Notes under the pieces: model-generated
Told to the model about the DNA's origin: nothing
Database searches by the model: none
What the model saw: the letters and a program-made list of their open reading frames with translations, nothing else
Made by a program: the position numbers and the translations under genes
Assembly: GCA_003216295.1 (NCBI GenBank)
Contig: QCJB01000004.1
Location: 62,001-126,000 of the forward strand
DNA from: Prochlorococcus sp. AG-402-P16
Lineage (GTDB): Bacteria > Cyanobacteriota > Cyanobacteriia > PCC-6307 > Cyanobiaceae
Direction: 5' to 3'
DNA length: 64,000 nucleotides
Part shown: positions 1-9,496 of the stretch, in pieces
Layout of the letters: the number at the start of each line of letters is the position of its first letter
Position numbering within the stretch: the first letter of the stretch is position 1

Positions 1-2
1 AT

Positions 3-488
3 GACAACTCAAAGCTTTCTCCTCATGATATTGGTTGGAGCGTAACGCCCTCAATCGGTTCCCCTAAGGATAGAGCATCACTTATAAAAGGCTTGGAGGA
101 TAATGTATTAACCGCAATATCTGTTCATTCTACTGCTCTAGATGATTCAGAAAATAAGCTGCCTGTAACCGAAAGAAAAAAAGGAATTTGTGGTCATAAC
201 TTAGTGCTCCCTCTTCTTTGGGATCAACTAATTAAAAAATCAGGATGGGAGATAGAAAGCTTATGGGAGAAGATCAGTTTCGGTCCATCTCAAGTACTTA
301 ATCAAACTGAAGAGAAATTAAGCCTAGGTAGCAACCGATGGTTATTATTTGACCCTGAAAAAAAATGGATTCAAACAAATAATGAAGATCATTTTTCAAC
401 TCCAACTAATCAACCATTCAGGGATCAAACAATATGTGGGAAAGTGATTGATTGTGGACTTATTACTCAGGATTCCCCAATCGATTAA
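3..488 (+). CDS. pyrC: Dihydroorotase-like protein, C-terminal part (5' end outside window)
   Basis: The reading frame is open from base 3, so the start lies before the window and only about the last 161 residues are visible. They match the C-terminal half of cyanobacterial class I dihydroorotase homologs, with the conserved block GICGHNLVLPLLWDQL, a later LWEKISFGPSQVL segment and a short amidohydrolase-type beta ending. True dihydroorotases close a pyrimidine ring and use an aspartate in a DHAP-like motif just before this block. Here that position reads SVHSTALDD, with no such aspartate, so the protein may not be catalytic. Its 3' end overlaps lepB on the other strand by 26 bp. Family assignment is fairly secure; enzymatic function is not. 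Confidence 0.72.
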   Translation, partial: DNSKLSPHDIGWSVTPSIGSPKDRASLIKGLEDNVLTAISVHSTALDDSENKLPVTERKKGICGHNLVLPLLWDQLIKKSGWEIESLWEKISFGPSQVLNQTEEKLSLGSNRWLLFDPEKKWIQTNNEDHFSTPTNQPFRDQTICGKVIDCGLITQDSPID

Positions 489-1155
489 TTGGCCAAAAAC
501 GCCAAGTTGCCTTGCCAATTATTTCCTTTTCAGGCAAAAACCCTCCTCCAGGCCAAAAACGGCTGTCCCAGCTATTAGATCGATTATCACCCAAAACGAA
601 GACATATCCTTTTGGAATAGTTGTATTAACGAGACGACAAACATTTAGCTCTGATCGTCTAGGACAGAAGTATTTAACATATGGTTCATCGATTGATTTG
701 CCATTTAAAACAATTGATCCGCGAGCATTAATCACTAGACGATCACCTCCAACTGCTACAACACGTTTGATATAAGCGTCGCAAGCACGGTCCGAAAAAA
801 AAGGCAGCCATGCAATCAATGGAAAAGTTATAAAAGAACATTTAAGTTTAGACGGAGTTTTACCTTGTCTATTAGCTATTAATTTTTCATCAAAGGAGTA
901 GGGTGAATTAAAAACAACAATTTCCCCATGCAAAGGAGATCGTTTTTTTAATGATAGTTTTTCAACAATAAGGCGATCATTTATTTGCAAGCCAGGTAGC
1001 ATTGAACCTGAAGGAATATATCTAGCTTCTGCTACAAAATGTCGAATACCGACATACAAAAATATAGTAAGCGAAATAGGTCCCCAAGTATCAAAAAAAG
1101 AGTCCCACCAACAATTTTCACTTTCCCTATTTGAGTCAGAATGTTTTTGATGCAC
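463..1155 (-). CDS. lepB: Signal peptidase I
   Basis: Leader peptidase that removes N-terminal signal peptides from exported proteins at the membrane. The 230 residues carry one N-terminal membrane segment (about residues 28-45), the catalytic serine motif IPSGSMLPGL soon after it, the general-base lysine in YIKRVVAVGGD, and the late box FVLGDNRSNSWDSRFWP. Order and length fit family S26A. The gene is convergent with the dihydroorotase-like gene and overlaps its end. Substrates in this window would include Psb27, PsaF and cytochrome f. Identification is confident. Confidence 0.95.
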   Translation of the reverse strand: MHQKHSDSNRESENCWWDSFFDTWGPISLTIFLYVGIRHFVAEARYIPSGSMLPGLQINDRLIVEKLSLKKRSPLHGEIVVFNSPYSFDEKLIANRQGKTPSKLKCSFITFPLIAWLPFFSDRACDAYIKRVVAVGGDRLVINARGSIVLNGKSIDEPYVKYFCPRRSELNVCRLVNTTIPKGYVFVLGDNRSNSWDSRFWPGGGFLPEKEIIGKATWRFWPINRLGNPE

Positions 1156-1229
1156 TATTTTTCTATTGTTGAGCTTATTTTATTTGAAAAGATAAATTAT
1201 TTTATAAAAATGTCAGTTGTCATACAAAT

Positions 1230-1577
1230 TCAAAGTAGCTTTTCAACCCATTTATCCACTTTAAATCCAACTAGAAGGCAATTGGTATCCTTATATAAAA
1301 AAGGTCTCTTAATTAACCTTGGTTCATTGTGAAGGTTTTCAAAAAATTCATTATTACTCATTTTTTTTACCGCTTCTGCGCCAATTGATCGATATATTGC
1401 TCCAGTTGTATTTAACAGAAATTTTCTATCACCATACACCTCTTTAGCTGAGACAAACATTTCTTTAGAAGGTGGATTTTTTAAAATATCCATCAGTTCA
1501 AAATCAATATCATTACTTTTAAGCCAATTAATCGCTTTACGACAAGTTGAGCATGAAGAATAACTAAATAATTTCAA
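1230..1577 (-). CDS. ArsC/Spx-family thioredoxin-fold protein
   Basis: A 115-residue protein of the ArsC/Spx/YffB family. Near the N-terminus it has the redox motif CSTCRKAINWL, followed by IDFELMDI and the conserved cis-proline region around NEPRLIKRPFL. These are the hallmarks of the glutaredoxin-like ArsC fold. Family members act as arsenate reductases, redox-sensing RNA polymerase regulators (Spx) or unknown oxidoreductases. The sequence alone does not choose between them, and there is no arsenic resistance gene nearby. It lies between lepB and ppa on the same strand. Confidence 0.82.
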   Translation of the reverse strand: MKLFSYSSCSTCRKAINWLKSNDIDFELMDILKNPPSKEMFVSAKEVYGDRKFLLNTTGAIYRSIGAEAVKKMSNNEFFENLHNEPRLIKRPFLYKDTNCLLVGFKVDKWVEKLL

Positions 1578-1630
1578 AAGGTTCTTAAAGCTGATAATTA
1601 TAAGTTTATCTAAAAACTGAACCTAAATAA

Positions 1631-2158
1631 TTAATTCGCTCCAGATTCAGACTGATGTGCCTCAATACAACTTGTTAATAAACCATCAACCGCATCAAAG
1701 TCTCTCCATCCATCAATAACAATCACCCTACCCTCCAAGCTTTTGTAAGTCCTGAAGAATTCCGCAACATCCTCCAATTGATTTTGAGCTATTTGCTTGA
1801 TGGTAGTAATTTCTTTTTGCCTTGGATCAGCAGTAGGGACGCACAAAAGTTTTCCATCATAAGCTCCTAAATCATGCATATCAAGAACTCCTATGGGCCT
1901 TGCCTTTATCAAACAGCCAGCAAAAGTCGGCTCTTCCATCACCACCATTGCATCGAGGGGTGCACCATCCTCTGCCAAGGTGTTTGGAATAAATCCATAA
2001 TCAAATGGATATCTCACTGAGGAATGTAAAACTCTATCAAGAGCCATAATTCCTGCAGAACTAAAATATTCGTATTTATTTCTACTTCCAGCTGGGATCT
2101 CAACTACTAAATTTACCAAACCGGGAGATGGTGATGGTGGAAGATGACTTAGGTCCAT
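1631..2158 (-). CDS. ppa: Family I inorganic pyrophosphatase, paralog 1 (altered active site)
   Basis: A 175-residue homolog of soluble family I pyrophosphatase, which hydrolyses PPi from biosynthesis. Several family positions are present: VVEIPAG, NKYEY, LDRVL, YPFDYGF and YKSLEG. The metal-binding stretch usually read as DGDPLD is EDGAPLDAM here, so the second aspartate (Asp67 in E. coli numbering) is alanine. Asp97, Asp102 and Lys104 equivalents are kept in MHDLGAYDGK. A second ppa paralog at 17348-17935 has the complete set. The protein could therefore be weakly active or inactive. The start MDLSHLPPSP fits the family, although it lies inside the end of the upstream ORF. Confidence 0.9.
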   Translation of the reverse strand: MDLSHLPPSPSPGLVNLVVEIPAGSRNKYEYFSSAGIMALDRVLHSSVRYPFDYGFIPNTLAEDGAPLDAMVVMEEPTFAGCLIKARPIGVLDMHDLGAYDGKLLCVPTADPRQKEITTIKQIAQNQLEDVAEFFRTYKSLEGRVIVIDGWRDFDAVDGLLTSCIEAHQSESGAN

Positions 2159-2396
2159 GTTGATCTAATGAAGTAGGTATGAGACTTTTTTTTACTGTTG
2201 ACCTTTCATTTATAACTGCTAACAACGGTATACCTAACATCACAAATACTATTAGTAAACCAATTAAAGAAGTTGATGTACTACTAAAACTGTAAGGATC
2301 TTCATCATCAGTAGGTAGTTTGTCACTATCAGTACTGGATAAGGCTGAATCAAACTCAGAGGGTTGCTTTTCAATTAAAGAAGGTTCTAAATCCAT
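2100..2396 (-). CDS. Small single-pass membrane protein of unknown function
   Basis: A 98-residue ORF with an acidic, Ser/Thr/Asp-rich N-terminal half and one clear membrane segment (LIGLLIVFVMLGIPLLAVI, about residues 44-62), then a short basic tail. It would sit in a membrane with few exposed structural features. Its last 59 bp overlap the start of ppa in another frame, so the two may be translationally linked, or this ORF may be shorter in practice. I do not recognise a family. The membrane segment and position directly upstream of ppa on the same strand support a real gene, but only moderately. Confidence 0.55.
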   Translation of the reverse strand: MDLEPSLIEKQPSEFDSALSSTDSDKLPTDDEDPYSFSSTSTSLIGLLIVFVMLGIPLLAVINERSTVKKSLIPTSLDQHGPKSSSTITISRFGKFSS

Positions 2397-2500
2397 ACAA
2401 TATTTGAAATAAATAAACCGTTAGTTGAATACATGTAAAACGATAAAATGATTAAGTTTAATCAGAAATAATATAAATATTATCCCATATTAAACAATAA

Positions 2501-2962
2501 CTAAGCAGCATTTCTCTTTGAGTCTTTCAAATGATTAGAAATATCATTATTCAATTCGGATTGTTTTAGTATATGTGTTCTAATAATTTTCAACTCTTCA
2601 AGAATTGCAATAAGAGTATTCTGAGTTTCTGACGACGGAGAATTAAATATTTCTACTGTTACTTCTTTTATTCTTAAAATATCTTTTGCAAATCTAGCTA
2701 CTTCATTGGGATGAAAAAGCAATTGATCTTTTTGATCACTTCTAAATTCAGTGTTTAGTTTTCTTGGATTAAAAGGTGGATTGAGATTTCTTTGATCAGT
2801 ATTGGTATATCTATATACAGAAGCTCTAGATCTATTTAAGGTTTTTTGAACTTCGTCTATTGTTAACAGCGCATGACTTGAGTCAGCAACTGCATTTAAT
2901 GCGTTGTTGACAGCTTCCTCAGTTCTTCCATTAATTCCAGTGTTTGCAGAGCTGTTAAACAT
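2501..2962 (-). CDS. Small helix-turn-helix protein, possible DNA binder
   Basis: A 153-residue protein with a region (about residues 34-55) reading LLTIDEVQKTLNRSRASVYRY. This is the pattern of an excisionase/MerR-type winged helix-turn-helix: a helix, a turn, and a recognition helix with Arg/Ser residues. It is followed by a basic stretch ending in PRKLN and by a helical, probably coiled C-terminal half. No recombinase or phage gene is near. A regulator role is inferred from the motif only; the target is unknown. It faces away from proS, sharing a 171-bp divergent spacer with it. Confidence 0.68.
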   Translation of the reverse strand: MFNSSANTGINGRTEEAVNNALNAVADSSHALLTIDEVQKTLNRSRASVYRYTNTDQRNLNPPFNPRKLNTEFRSDQKDQLLFHPNEVARFAKDILRIKEVTVEIFNSPSSETQNTLIAILEELKIIRTHILKQSELNNDISNHLKDSKRNAA

Positions 2963-3133
2963 TGCGAAACAAAAGTCTATATAAATATCAGAGAGAAGTT
3001 AGCAGATCAATCAAATTATCACCACGTACATTTGAACACTTTATAAAAACAACATGATTCCCGCACAATCAATGTAGATCTTGTAGGACAACAACTCAAA
3101 GGACTAATGTCATAGTATTTACTTTTTAGGCTT

Positions 3134-4924
3134 ATGCGTGTCTCCCGCCTAATGCTGATCACACTCAGAGACGCACCTGCGGAAGCCGATATTATTTCCC
3201 ATCAATTGCTAATCAGAGGGGGGTTCATTAGAAGAGTCACTGGGGGTATTTATGCGTACATGCCATTGTTATGGAAAGTTTTAAAAAAAATAAACTTAAT
3301 TGTTGAAGAAGAATTGGAATCAAAGGGTTGTCTCCAAGCACTTCTTCCTCAACTACAGCCATCAGATATTTGGGAGAGAAGTGGAAGGTGGAAATCTTAT
3401 ACCGAAGGAGAAGGAATTATGTTTAGCCTTAAAGATAGGCAAGGCAAAGAACTTGGACTTGGGCCGACACATGAGGAAGTTATTACACAAATAATTTCTG
3501 AAACAATTCATTCCTATAAACAATTACCAATAAATATATTTCAAATACAAACAAAGTTTAGAGATGAAATAAGACCCAGATTTGGATTAATGAGAAGCAG
3601 AGAATTTATCATGAAGGATGCTTACTCATTTCATGCTAATGAAAACGATCTTAAATCAACCTACTTGGATATGAAAAATGCCTATGAAAATATCTTTAAA
3701 AAATGTGGATTAGATTTTGTTGCTGTTGATGCTGATAGTGGAGCAATTGGTGGAGCTGCGTCTCAAGAATTCATGGTTACAGCTGATTCTGGAGAGGATC
3801 TTATTCTAATAAGTTCTGATGGAAAATATGCTGCAAATCAGGAAAAAGCAGTTTCAATTATAGACAAGGGGAAACTATTAGATGTTAATAAATCATCTAT
3901 AATTGAAACCCCTAATCAAAGAACTATCGAAGACCTTTGTGAAAAAAATAATTTTTATCCTAGTCAAATTGTAAAGGTTTTAATATATATTGCCACCTCT
4001 GATGATAATATAAAATATCCATTACTTATAAGTATTAGAGGTGATCAGGAAGTAAATCAAATAAAATTATCAAATGAACTATCTCATCAATTAAAAAAGA
4101 ATATACTGGAAATAAGGCCTGTTAACAATGAAGATCTAAAAAGCCAGGATATCTCAAATATTCCAATTGGTTTTATAGGTCCAGATCTAAGCGACAATTT
4201 ACTCTCAAACGCAAAAACATGGGAAAATAAATTTATCAGATACACAGACATATCGGTAAAAACACTTCATAGTTTCGTATGCGGAAGCAATGAAATTAAT
4301 AAGCATAGATTATTAATTAACTGGGATTTAATTAATACTAGACAAACATTCTGTGATATAAGAAAAGCCAAAGCTGGAGACAAATGTATTAATAATGAAA
4401 AACAAAGTTTACAAGAATGTAGAGGAATTGAAATAGGGCATATTTTTCAATTAGGGACAAAGTATTCTAGTTCATTATGTGCAACCTTTACCAATGAGAA
4501 AGGAAAGGAAGATCCATTTTGGATGGGATGCTATGGAATTGGAATTTCTAGATTAGCGCAAGCAGCAGTAGAACAAAATCATGACGACTCAGGTATTATC
4601 TGGCCAATAACAATTGCTCCCTTTGAAGTGATTATTATTATTGCTAATATAAAAAATTCTATACAAAGAAATTTAGCTGAGGAACTCTACAAAAAGTTAC
4701 TAAAAAATGGAATTGATGTTCTATTAGACGATAGAGATGAAAGGGCTGGATTGAAATTCAAAGATTCAGATTTAATTGGCATCCCGTTTAGGATAGTTGC
4801 TGGGAGAGAATCAGATTCTGGGTTCTTCGAATGGCACGACAGAAAAACAAAAGTCACTGAGACATTAGACGAAACCTCGGTTTTGAGAAAAATTTCTGAA
4901 GAACTTAATACCGAAAAAACATAA
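3134..4924 (+). CDS. proS: Prolyl-tRNA synthetase
   Basis: Class II aminoacyl-tRNA synthetase that charges tRNA-Pro. Its 596 residues are the length of the bacterial type with an inserted editing domain. Motif 1 region is near GGIYAYMPLLWKVL; motif 2 is FRDEIRPRFGLMRSREFIMKDAYSFH (about residues 137-162); the YbaK-like editing insertion lies in the middle (about 225-400); motif 3 is GCYGIGISRLAQAAVEQNHDDSGIIWP; the anticodon-binding domain forms the end. The ATG at 3134 gives MRVSRLML, which matches the usual N-terminus. psb27 follows 46 bp downstream. Confidence 0.97.
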   Translation: MRVSRLMLITLRDAPAEADIISHQLLIRGGFIRRVTGGIYAYMPLLWKVLKKINLIVEEELESKGCLQALLPQLQPSDIWERSGRWKSYTEGEGIMFSLKDRQGKELGLGPTHEEVITQIISETIHSYKQLPINIFQIQTKFRDEIRPRFGLMRSREFIMKDAYSFHANENDLKSTYLDMKNAYENIFKKCGLDFVAVDADSGAIGGAASQEFMVTADSGEDLILISSDGKYAANQEKAVSIIDKGKLLDVNKSSIIETPNQRTIEDLCEKNNFYPSQIVKVLIYIATSDDNIKYPLLISIRGDQEVNQIKLSNELSHQLKKNILEIRPVNNEDLKSQDISNIPIGFIGPDLSDNLLSNAKTWENKFIRYTDISVKTLHSFVCGSNEINKHRLLINWDLINTRQTFCDIRKAKAGDKCINNEKQSLQECRGIEIGHIFQLGTKYSSSLCATFTNEKGKEDPFWMGCYGIGISRLAQAAVEQNHDDSGIIWPITIAPFEVIIIIANIKNSIQRNLAEELYKKLLKNGIDVLLDDRDERAGLKFKDSDLIGIPFRIVAGRESDSGFFEWHDRKTKVTETLDETSVLRKISEELNTEKT

Positions 4925-4970
4925 ACTGGCCCCAAAGGACTCTAGAGTCTCGAATAACTGCATAAAAAAA

Positions 4971-5405
4971 ATGATTTCTGCCTTTCATCTCCTCTCCCAT
5001 AGGATGGTGAGGGCAGCTTTGGCAATTTGCCTTGGCTTCTGCCTCATATTCTTTCAATTCACTTCTGAAGTGAATGCGGCCAAAACCTTTATGACAGGAG
5101 ATTTTGAAAAAGACACTATCTCAGTCTCATCAACATTAAAAGAGACCATCACATTGCCCAAAGAAGACAAAGGGTTGTCAGAAGCAGAAAAAGAAGCTGT
5201 TTTTCTCATAAGTGATTACATATCAAGATATAGAAATCGTTCTCAGGTCAACACCTCTACGACATTTACAACAATGCAAACCGCCTTAAATGCTTTATCT
5301 GGTCATTACAAAACCTTTGCGAACAGGCCTGTTCCCGAGAATCTAAAGGATAGACTAAACAAGGAGCTCTCAAAAGCAGAAAAACTTGTTGTTAGAGATA
5401 ATTAA
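4971..5405 (+). CDS. psb27: Photosystem II assembly protein Psb27
   Basis: Lumenal factor that binds unassembled CP43/PSII and keeps the manganese site accessible during assembly and repair. The mature part shows the family pattern: TGDFEKDTISV, then YISRYRNR, FTTMQTALNALSGHY and the ending RPVPENLKDRLNKEL. The N-terminus is a signal peptide (hydrophobic AALAICLGFCLIFFQF, cleavage expected after VNA). Most cyanobacterial Psb27 proteins are lipoproteins, but no lipobox cysteine is visible here: the only candidate sits in LGFC inside the hydrophobic core. An internal ATG at 5004 is an alternative start giving a more typical signal peptide. It follows proS on the same strand. Confidence 0.9.
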   Translation: MISAFHLLSHRMVRAALAICLGFCLIFFQFTSEVNAAKTFMTGDFEKDTISVSSTLKETITLPKEDKGLSEAEKEAVFLISDYISRYRNRSQVNTSTTFTTMQTALNALSGHYKTFANRPVPENLKDRLNKELSKAEKLVVRDN

Positions 5406-5476
5406 AGATAATCTTTAATTCATTTCTTTGACTCAGGGTAGGGCTATCTGCAAATCTTGTTTCTTCTAAAGTTTGA

Positions 5477-6814
<1,338 letters not shown>

Positions 6815-6852
6815 AAGGCTAACCAAAAAGCTTTATCCTTGAAAAACTTAGA

Positions 6853-7872
6853 TTGATGATAGACAAAACAGAAAAAACGATCGGGTCTTCATTTGACGTA
6901 GTAGGCATTGGGAATGCGATTGTTGACGTAGTAACTAAAGTTGATGAGTCTATTTTTAAAAAACTACTCTTCAACAAAGGATCTATGACCTTGATTAACG
7001 AAGACAAAGCAGAAGAACTTTACAAAATCGCCTCAAATAGCATACAAAAATCAGGAGGTTCTGTTGCTAATTCATTGGCCTGTATTTCTCAACTAGGAGG
7101 TAACGCAGGATTCATCGGGAGAGTCAGAAATGATCATCTCGGGGAAATTTTTACTGAAGAGATTAGAAAGAGTGGCACCATCTTCGAAACCCCTGCCTCA
7201 TCAGATGGTCCATCAACTGCTCGATGTCTAATTTTTGTTACTCCAGATGCCCAGAGGACTATGTGCACTTACCTTGGTGCTTCTGTTCTTATTGAACCTC
7301 AAGACCTCAATCTATCGCTTGTAAGAAAAGCCAAAATACTTTATTTAGAAGGATATCTTTGGGACAACCCGGCTGCTAAAAAAGCCTTTATTAAGGCTGC
7401 AGAAATTTCCAAAAGAGCAGGTAGAAAAGTTGCTTTATCTCTTTCGGATTCATTTTGTGTAAGTAGACATCGAAAAAGTTTTATAAATTTAGTTAAAGAT
7501 CATATAGATATACTTTTTGCTAATGAAGAAGAAATAATCTCTTTGTACGAAGCTCCCACTCTTAATATTGCAATTGAGGAGTTGAAGAAAAATTGTGAAC
7601 TTGCAGTAGTAACAATAGGAAAAAATGGTTCTATTTTAATTTCAAATAACAAAGAAATAAATATAGAACCTTTTGTCTTTGGGGAAGCAATAGATACTAC
7701 TGGTGCAGGAGATTTATATGCTGGTGGTTTTTTAAAAGGTATTTCAAGTGGTCTTAACCCAATAAAGTCTGCAAAAATTGGATCTATTTGTGCAGGACAC
7801 ATTGTTACTCAACTAGGTTCTAGATCAAATATTGATCTTTTAAATTTGGTCAATAAACATATAAATACCTGA
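6853..7872 (+). CDS. PfkB-family sugar/nucleoside kinase, adenosine kinase-like
   Basis: A 339-residue ribokinase-fold kinase. The first PfkB signature is seen as GGSVANSLACISQLGG with the following FIGRVRNDHLG, and the second as DTTGAGDLYAGGFLKG near residues 280-295, containing the catalytic aspartate. The N-terminus FDVVGIGNAIVDVV resembles the adenosine kinase-like subgroup, which in cyanobacteria has no settled substrate. Its place just after purA fits a nucleoside substrate but does not prove it. ATG at 6853 is followed directly by another ATG, so the exact start is open by one codon. Confidence 0.88.
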   Translation: MMIDKTEKTIGSSFDVVGIGNAIVDVVTKVDESIFKKLLFNKGSMTLINEDKAEELYKIASNSIQKSGGSVANSLACISQLGGNAGFIGRVRNDHLGEIFTEEIRKSGTIFETPASSDGPSTARCLIFVTPDAQRTMCTYLGASVLIEPQDLNLSLVRKAKILYLEGYLWDNPAAKKAFIKAAEISKRAGRKVALSLSDSFCVSRHRKSFINLVKDHIDILFANEEEIISLYEAPTLNIAIEELKKNCELAVVTIGKNGSILISNNKEINIEPFVFGEAIDTTGAGDLYAGGFLKGISSGLNPIKSAKIGSICAGHIVTQLGSRSNIDLLNLVNKHINT

Positions 7873-7882
7873 ATCTTATTAA

Positions 7883-8206
7883 TCAGAAAGAATATACCCA
7901 ATTGTGATAATCTTTATTTATATGAACAGGTAAATAAATTATCTCTGGTACTTCATAGCTATGATTCTCAGATATCTTTTCACAAACATTATTTAAATTA
8001 TCCTCCTTGCACTTCATAATCAATTGTACTTCTTTTGATTTGTTAATTCTACCTTCCCACCAGAAATGTGACTCAATATCTTTAAAGGTTACACAAGGTA
8101 TTATTTTTTCTTTTAATAAAAGATTTGCTATTTTATACGCATTCTTTTGATTTGACTCTGTGGTTATTACCAAGTAAATTCCTTCAACAAAATCGGAACA
8201 ACTCAT
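7883..8206 (-). CDS. cutA: Divalent-cation tolerance protein CutA
   Basis: A 107-residue CutA1 protein, a small trimer found in nearly all life. Family markers are the N-terminal YLVITTESNQKNAYKIANLLL, the central PCVTFKDIESHFWWEG and the ending YEVPEIIYLPVHINKDYHNWV. Early genetics linked CutA to copper tolerance; the exact role is unsettled. The gene is convergent with the PfkB kinase (10 bp apart) and sits 16 bp downstream of cobK on the same strand. Confidence 0.93.
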   Translation of the reverse strand: MSCSDFVEGIYLVITTESNQKNAYKIANLLLKEKIIPCVTFKDIESHFWWEGRINKSKEVQLIMKCKEDNLNNVCEKISENHSYEVPEIIYLPVHINKDYHNWVYSF

Positions 8207-8222
8207 AACTTTTTGATATTTT

Positions 8223-9047
8223 TTAATTAATATTAATAGATTTCAATCTTTTATTTATTTTTTCATAAGTATCTATTGATTCAGTCAATCCAGGATAGGA
8301 AGGCCTCGCAAGCATCCAAAGATTAAGTCCCATGCTTGAACAAATGCGATTCCATAGAATTTCTGTTACCCCTCCTGATTGCCTACACACAACACCATTA
8401 ATGCACCACTTTCTTATAAGTGCCTTTTCAATTTCCCCCTCACTTGAAAGAGAGGGATTTAGAACTGCAAAATCTTGATTCAGTATGGATGAACATAAAG
8501 TCCTTTTTATGCTATCTGGGTTAGCTAAAATTCTTGTATAAGCTTTCGCCCCTAGGTCTTTTACTACAGTCATAGCTTCCTGTAGTTCTCTGACGCCTAT
8601 TGCGAGCAAAATAGATTTATTTACTAAATCATAATTAGCCAAATCGCTATAACTTTTAATTAAAAATGCATTTGAAGGGTTATCAACTGGTCTTTCGTAT
8701 CTGATAAATGGTTGATCTAGTTCCTTGCAAACTTTTGAAAGTAAAGGTGTAATCTTTACAGCGAATGGGTGAGTAAGGTCAATAACACAATGAAACCCAT
8801 TGTGATTATTTCTTGCATTTAAAATTATATTCCTAATTTCATCTTCACTACTTAAAGCACCAATTAATATATTTTCTAAAGAAAATTTTTCATATGGTAT
8901 TGAGGCTCTCTGAGAAACGACACTCACAGTTATTTGCCAACCCTCTTTGATCAAAAACTCAGTAAAGAGATGTCCTTCCCCTGTTCCTGTTAACAACCAA
9001 AGATGTGACTGGCATTTTTTCTTTATATCCATCAAGATAAGCCACAA
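8223..9047 (-). CDS. cobK: Precorrin-6A reductase (CobK/CbiJ)
   Basis: NAD(P)H-dependent reductase of corrin ring synthesis. The 274 residues open with a Rossmann-like GTGEGHLFTEFLIKEG motif, then CVIDLTHPFA, FIRYERP and ILLAIGVREL, and near the end CRQSGGVTEILWN, all typical of CobK/CbiJ. The listed start MWLILM has an internal ATG five codons later (9032), which gives MDIKKKC and leaves more room for the promoter of the divergent ssb gene; either is possible. Together with cobM at 47.6 kb it shows that the organism makes a corrinoid itself. Confidence 0.88.
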   Translation of the reverse strand: MWLILMDIKKKCQSHLWLLTGTGEGHLFTEFLIKEGWQITVSVVSQRASIPYEKFSLENILIGALSSEDEIRNIILNARNNHNGFHCVIDLTHPFAVKITPLLSKVCKELDQPFIRYERPVDNPSNAFLIKSYSDLANYDLVNKSILLAIGVRELQEAMTVVKDLGAKAYTRILANPDSIKRTLCSSILNQDFAVLNPSLSSEGEIEKALIRKWCINGVVCRQSGGVTEILWNRICSSMGLNLWMLARPSYPGLTESIDTYEKINKRLKSININ

Positions 9048-9064
9048 TAACTTAAGGGAAAAAA

Positions 9065-9490
9065 ATGAACCATTGCATGCTTGAGGTTCTGGTCAAAAAG
9101 GCTCCTACAATTCGCTTTACGCAAGACAATCAAACTCCCATAGCCGAAATAGAGGTTGAATTTGATAGCCTCCGTGCTGATGACCCTCCAAGCACAATTA
9201 AAGTTGTTGGTTGGGGAAAACTAGCAGAAGAACTGCAAAGCAACGTTCAAGTCAATTCTAAATTAGTCATAGAAGGTAGATTGAGAATGAATTCAGTCCC
9301 TCGTCAAGATGGCACTAAGGAAAAAAGAGCTGAATTCACCCTCTCTAGAATTCATCCATTTTCATCTAATTCAACAGTTTCATCAATTCCTGCTAAAACT
9401 CAAACAAATACATCAACATCATTAGAAAATGAAAGAGTCCAATGGGATAGTTCACCATTAGTACCAGAAACCGATGACATTCCATTTTGA
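9065..9490 (+). CDS. ssb: Single-stranded DNA-binding protein
   Basis: OB-fold protein that coats single-stranded DNA in replication and repair. The 141 residues contain the OB core (TPIAEIEVEFDSL, VVGWGKLAEEL, LVIEGRL) and a flexible Ser/Thr-rich linker ending in the acidic tip TDDIPF. That tip is the partner-binding tail that recruits PriA, RecO and other proteins. The start at 9065 lies only 17 bp from the divergent cobK start, so the promoters must be interleaved. A priA gene is present at 12.3 kb. Confidence 0.93.
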   Translation: MNHCMLEVLVKKAPTIRFTQDNQTPIAEIEVEFDSLRADDPPSTIKVVGWGKLAEELQSNVQVNSKLVIEGRLRMNSVPRQDGTKEKRAEFTLSRIHPFSSNSTVSSIPAKTQTNTSTSLENERVQWDSSPLVPETDDIPF

Positions 9491-9496
9491 ATAATA

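Noticed and set aside
4938..4949. 12-bp palindrome GACTCTAGAGTC after proS
   Set aside because: Too short and without loop or T-run to be a terminator; no repeat of it was noticed elsewhere.
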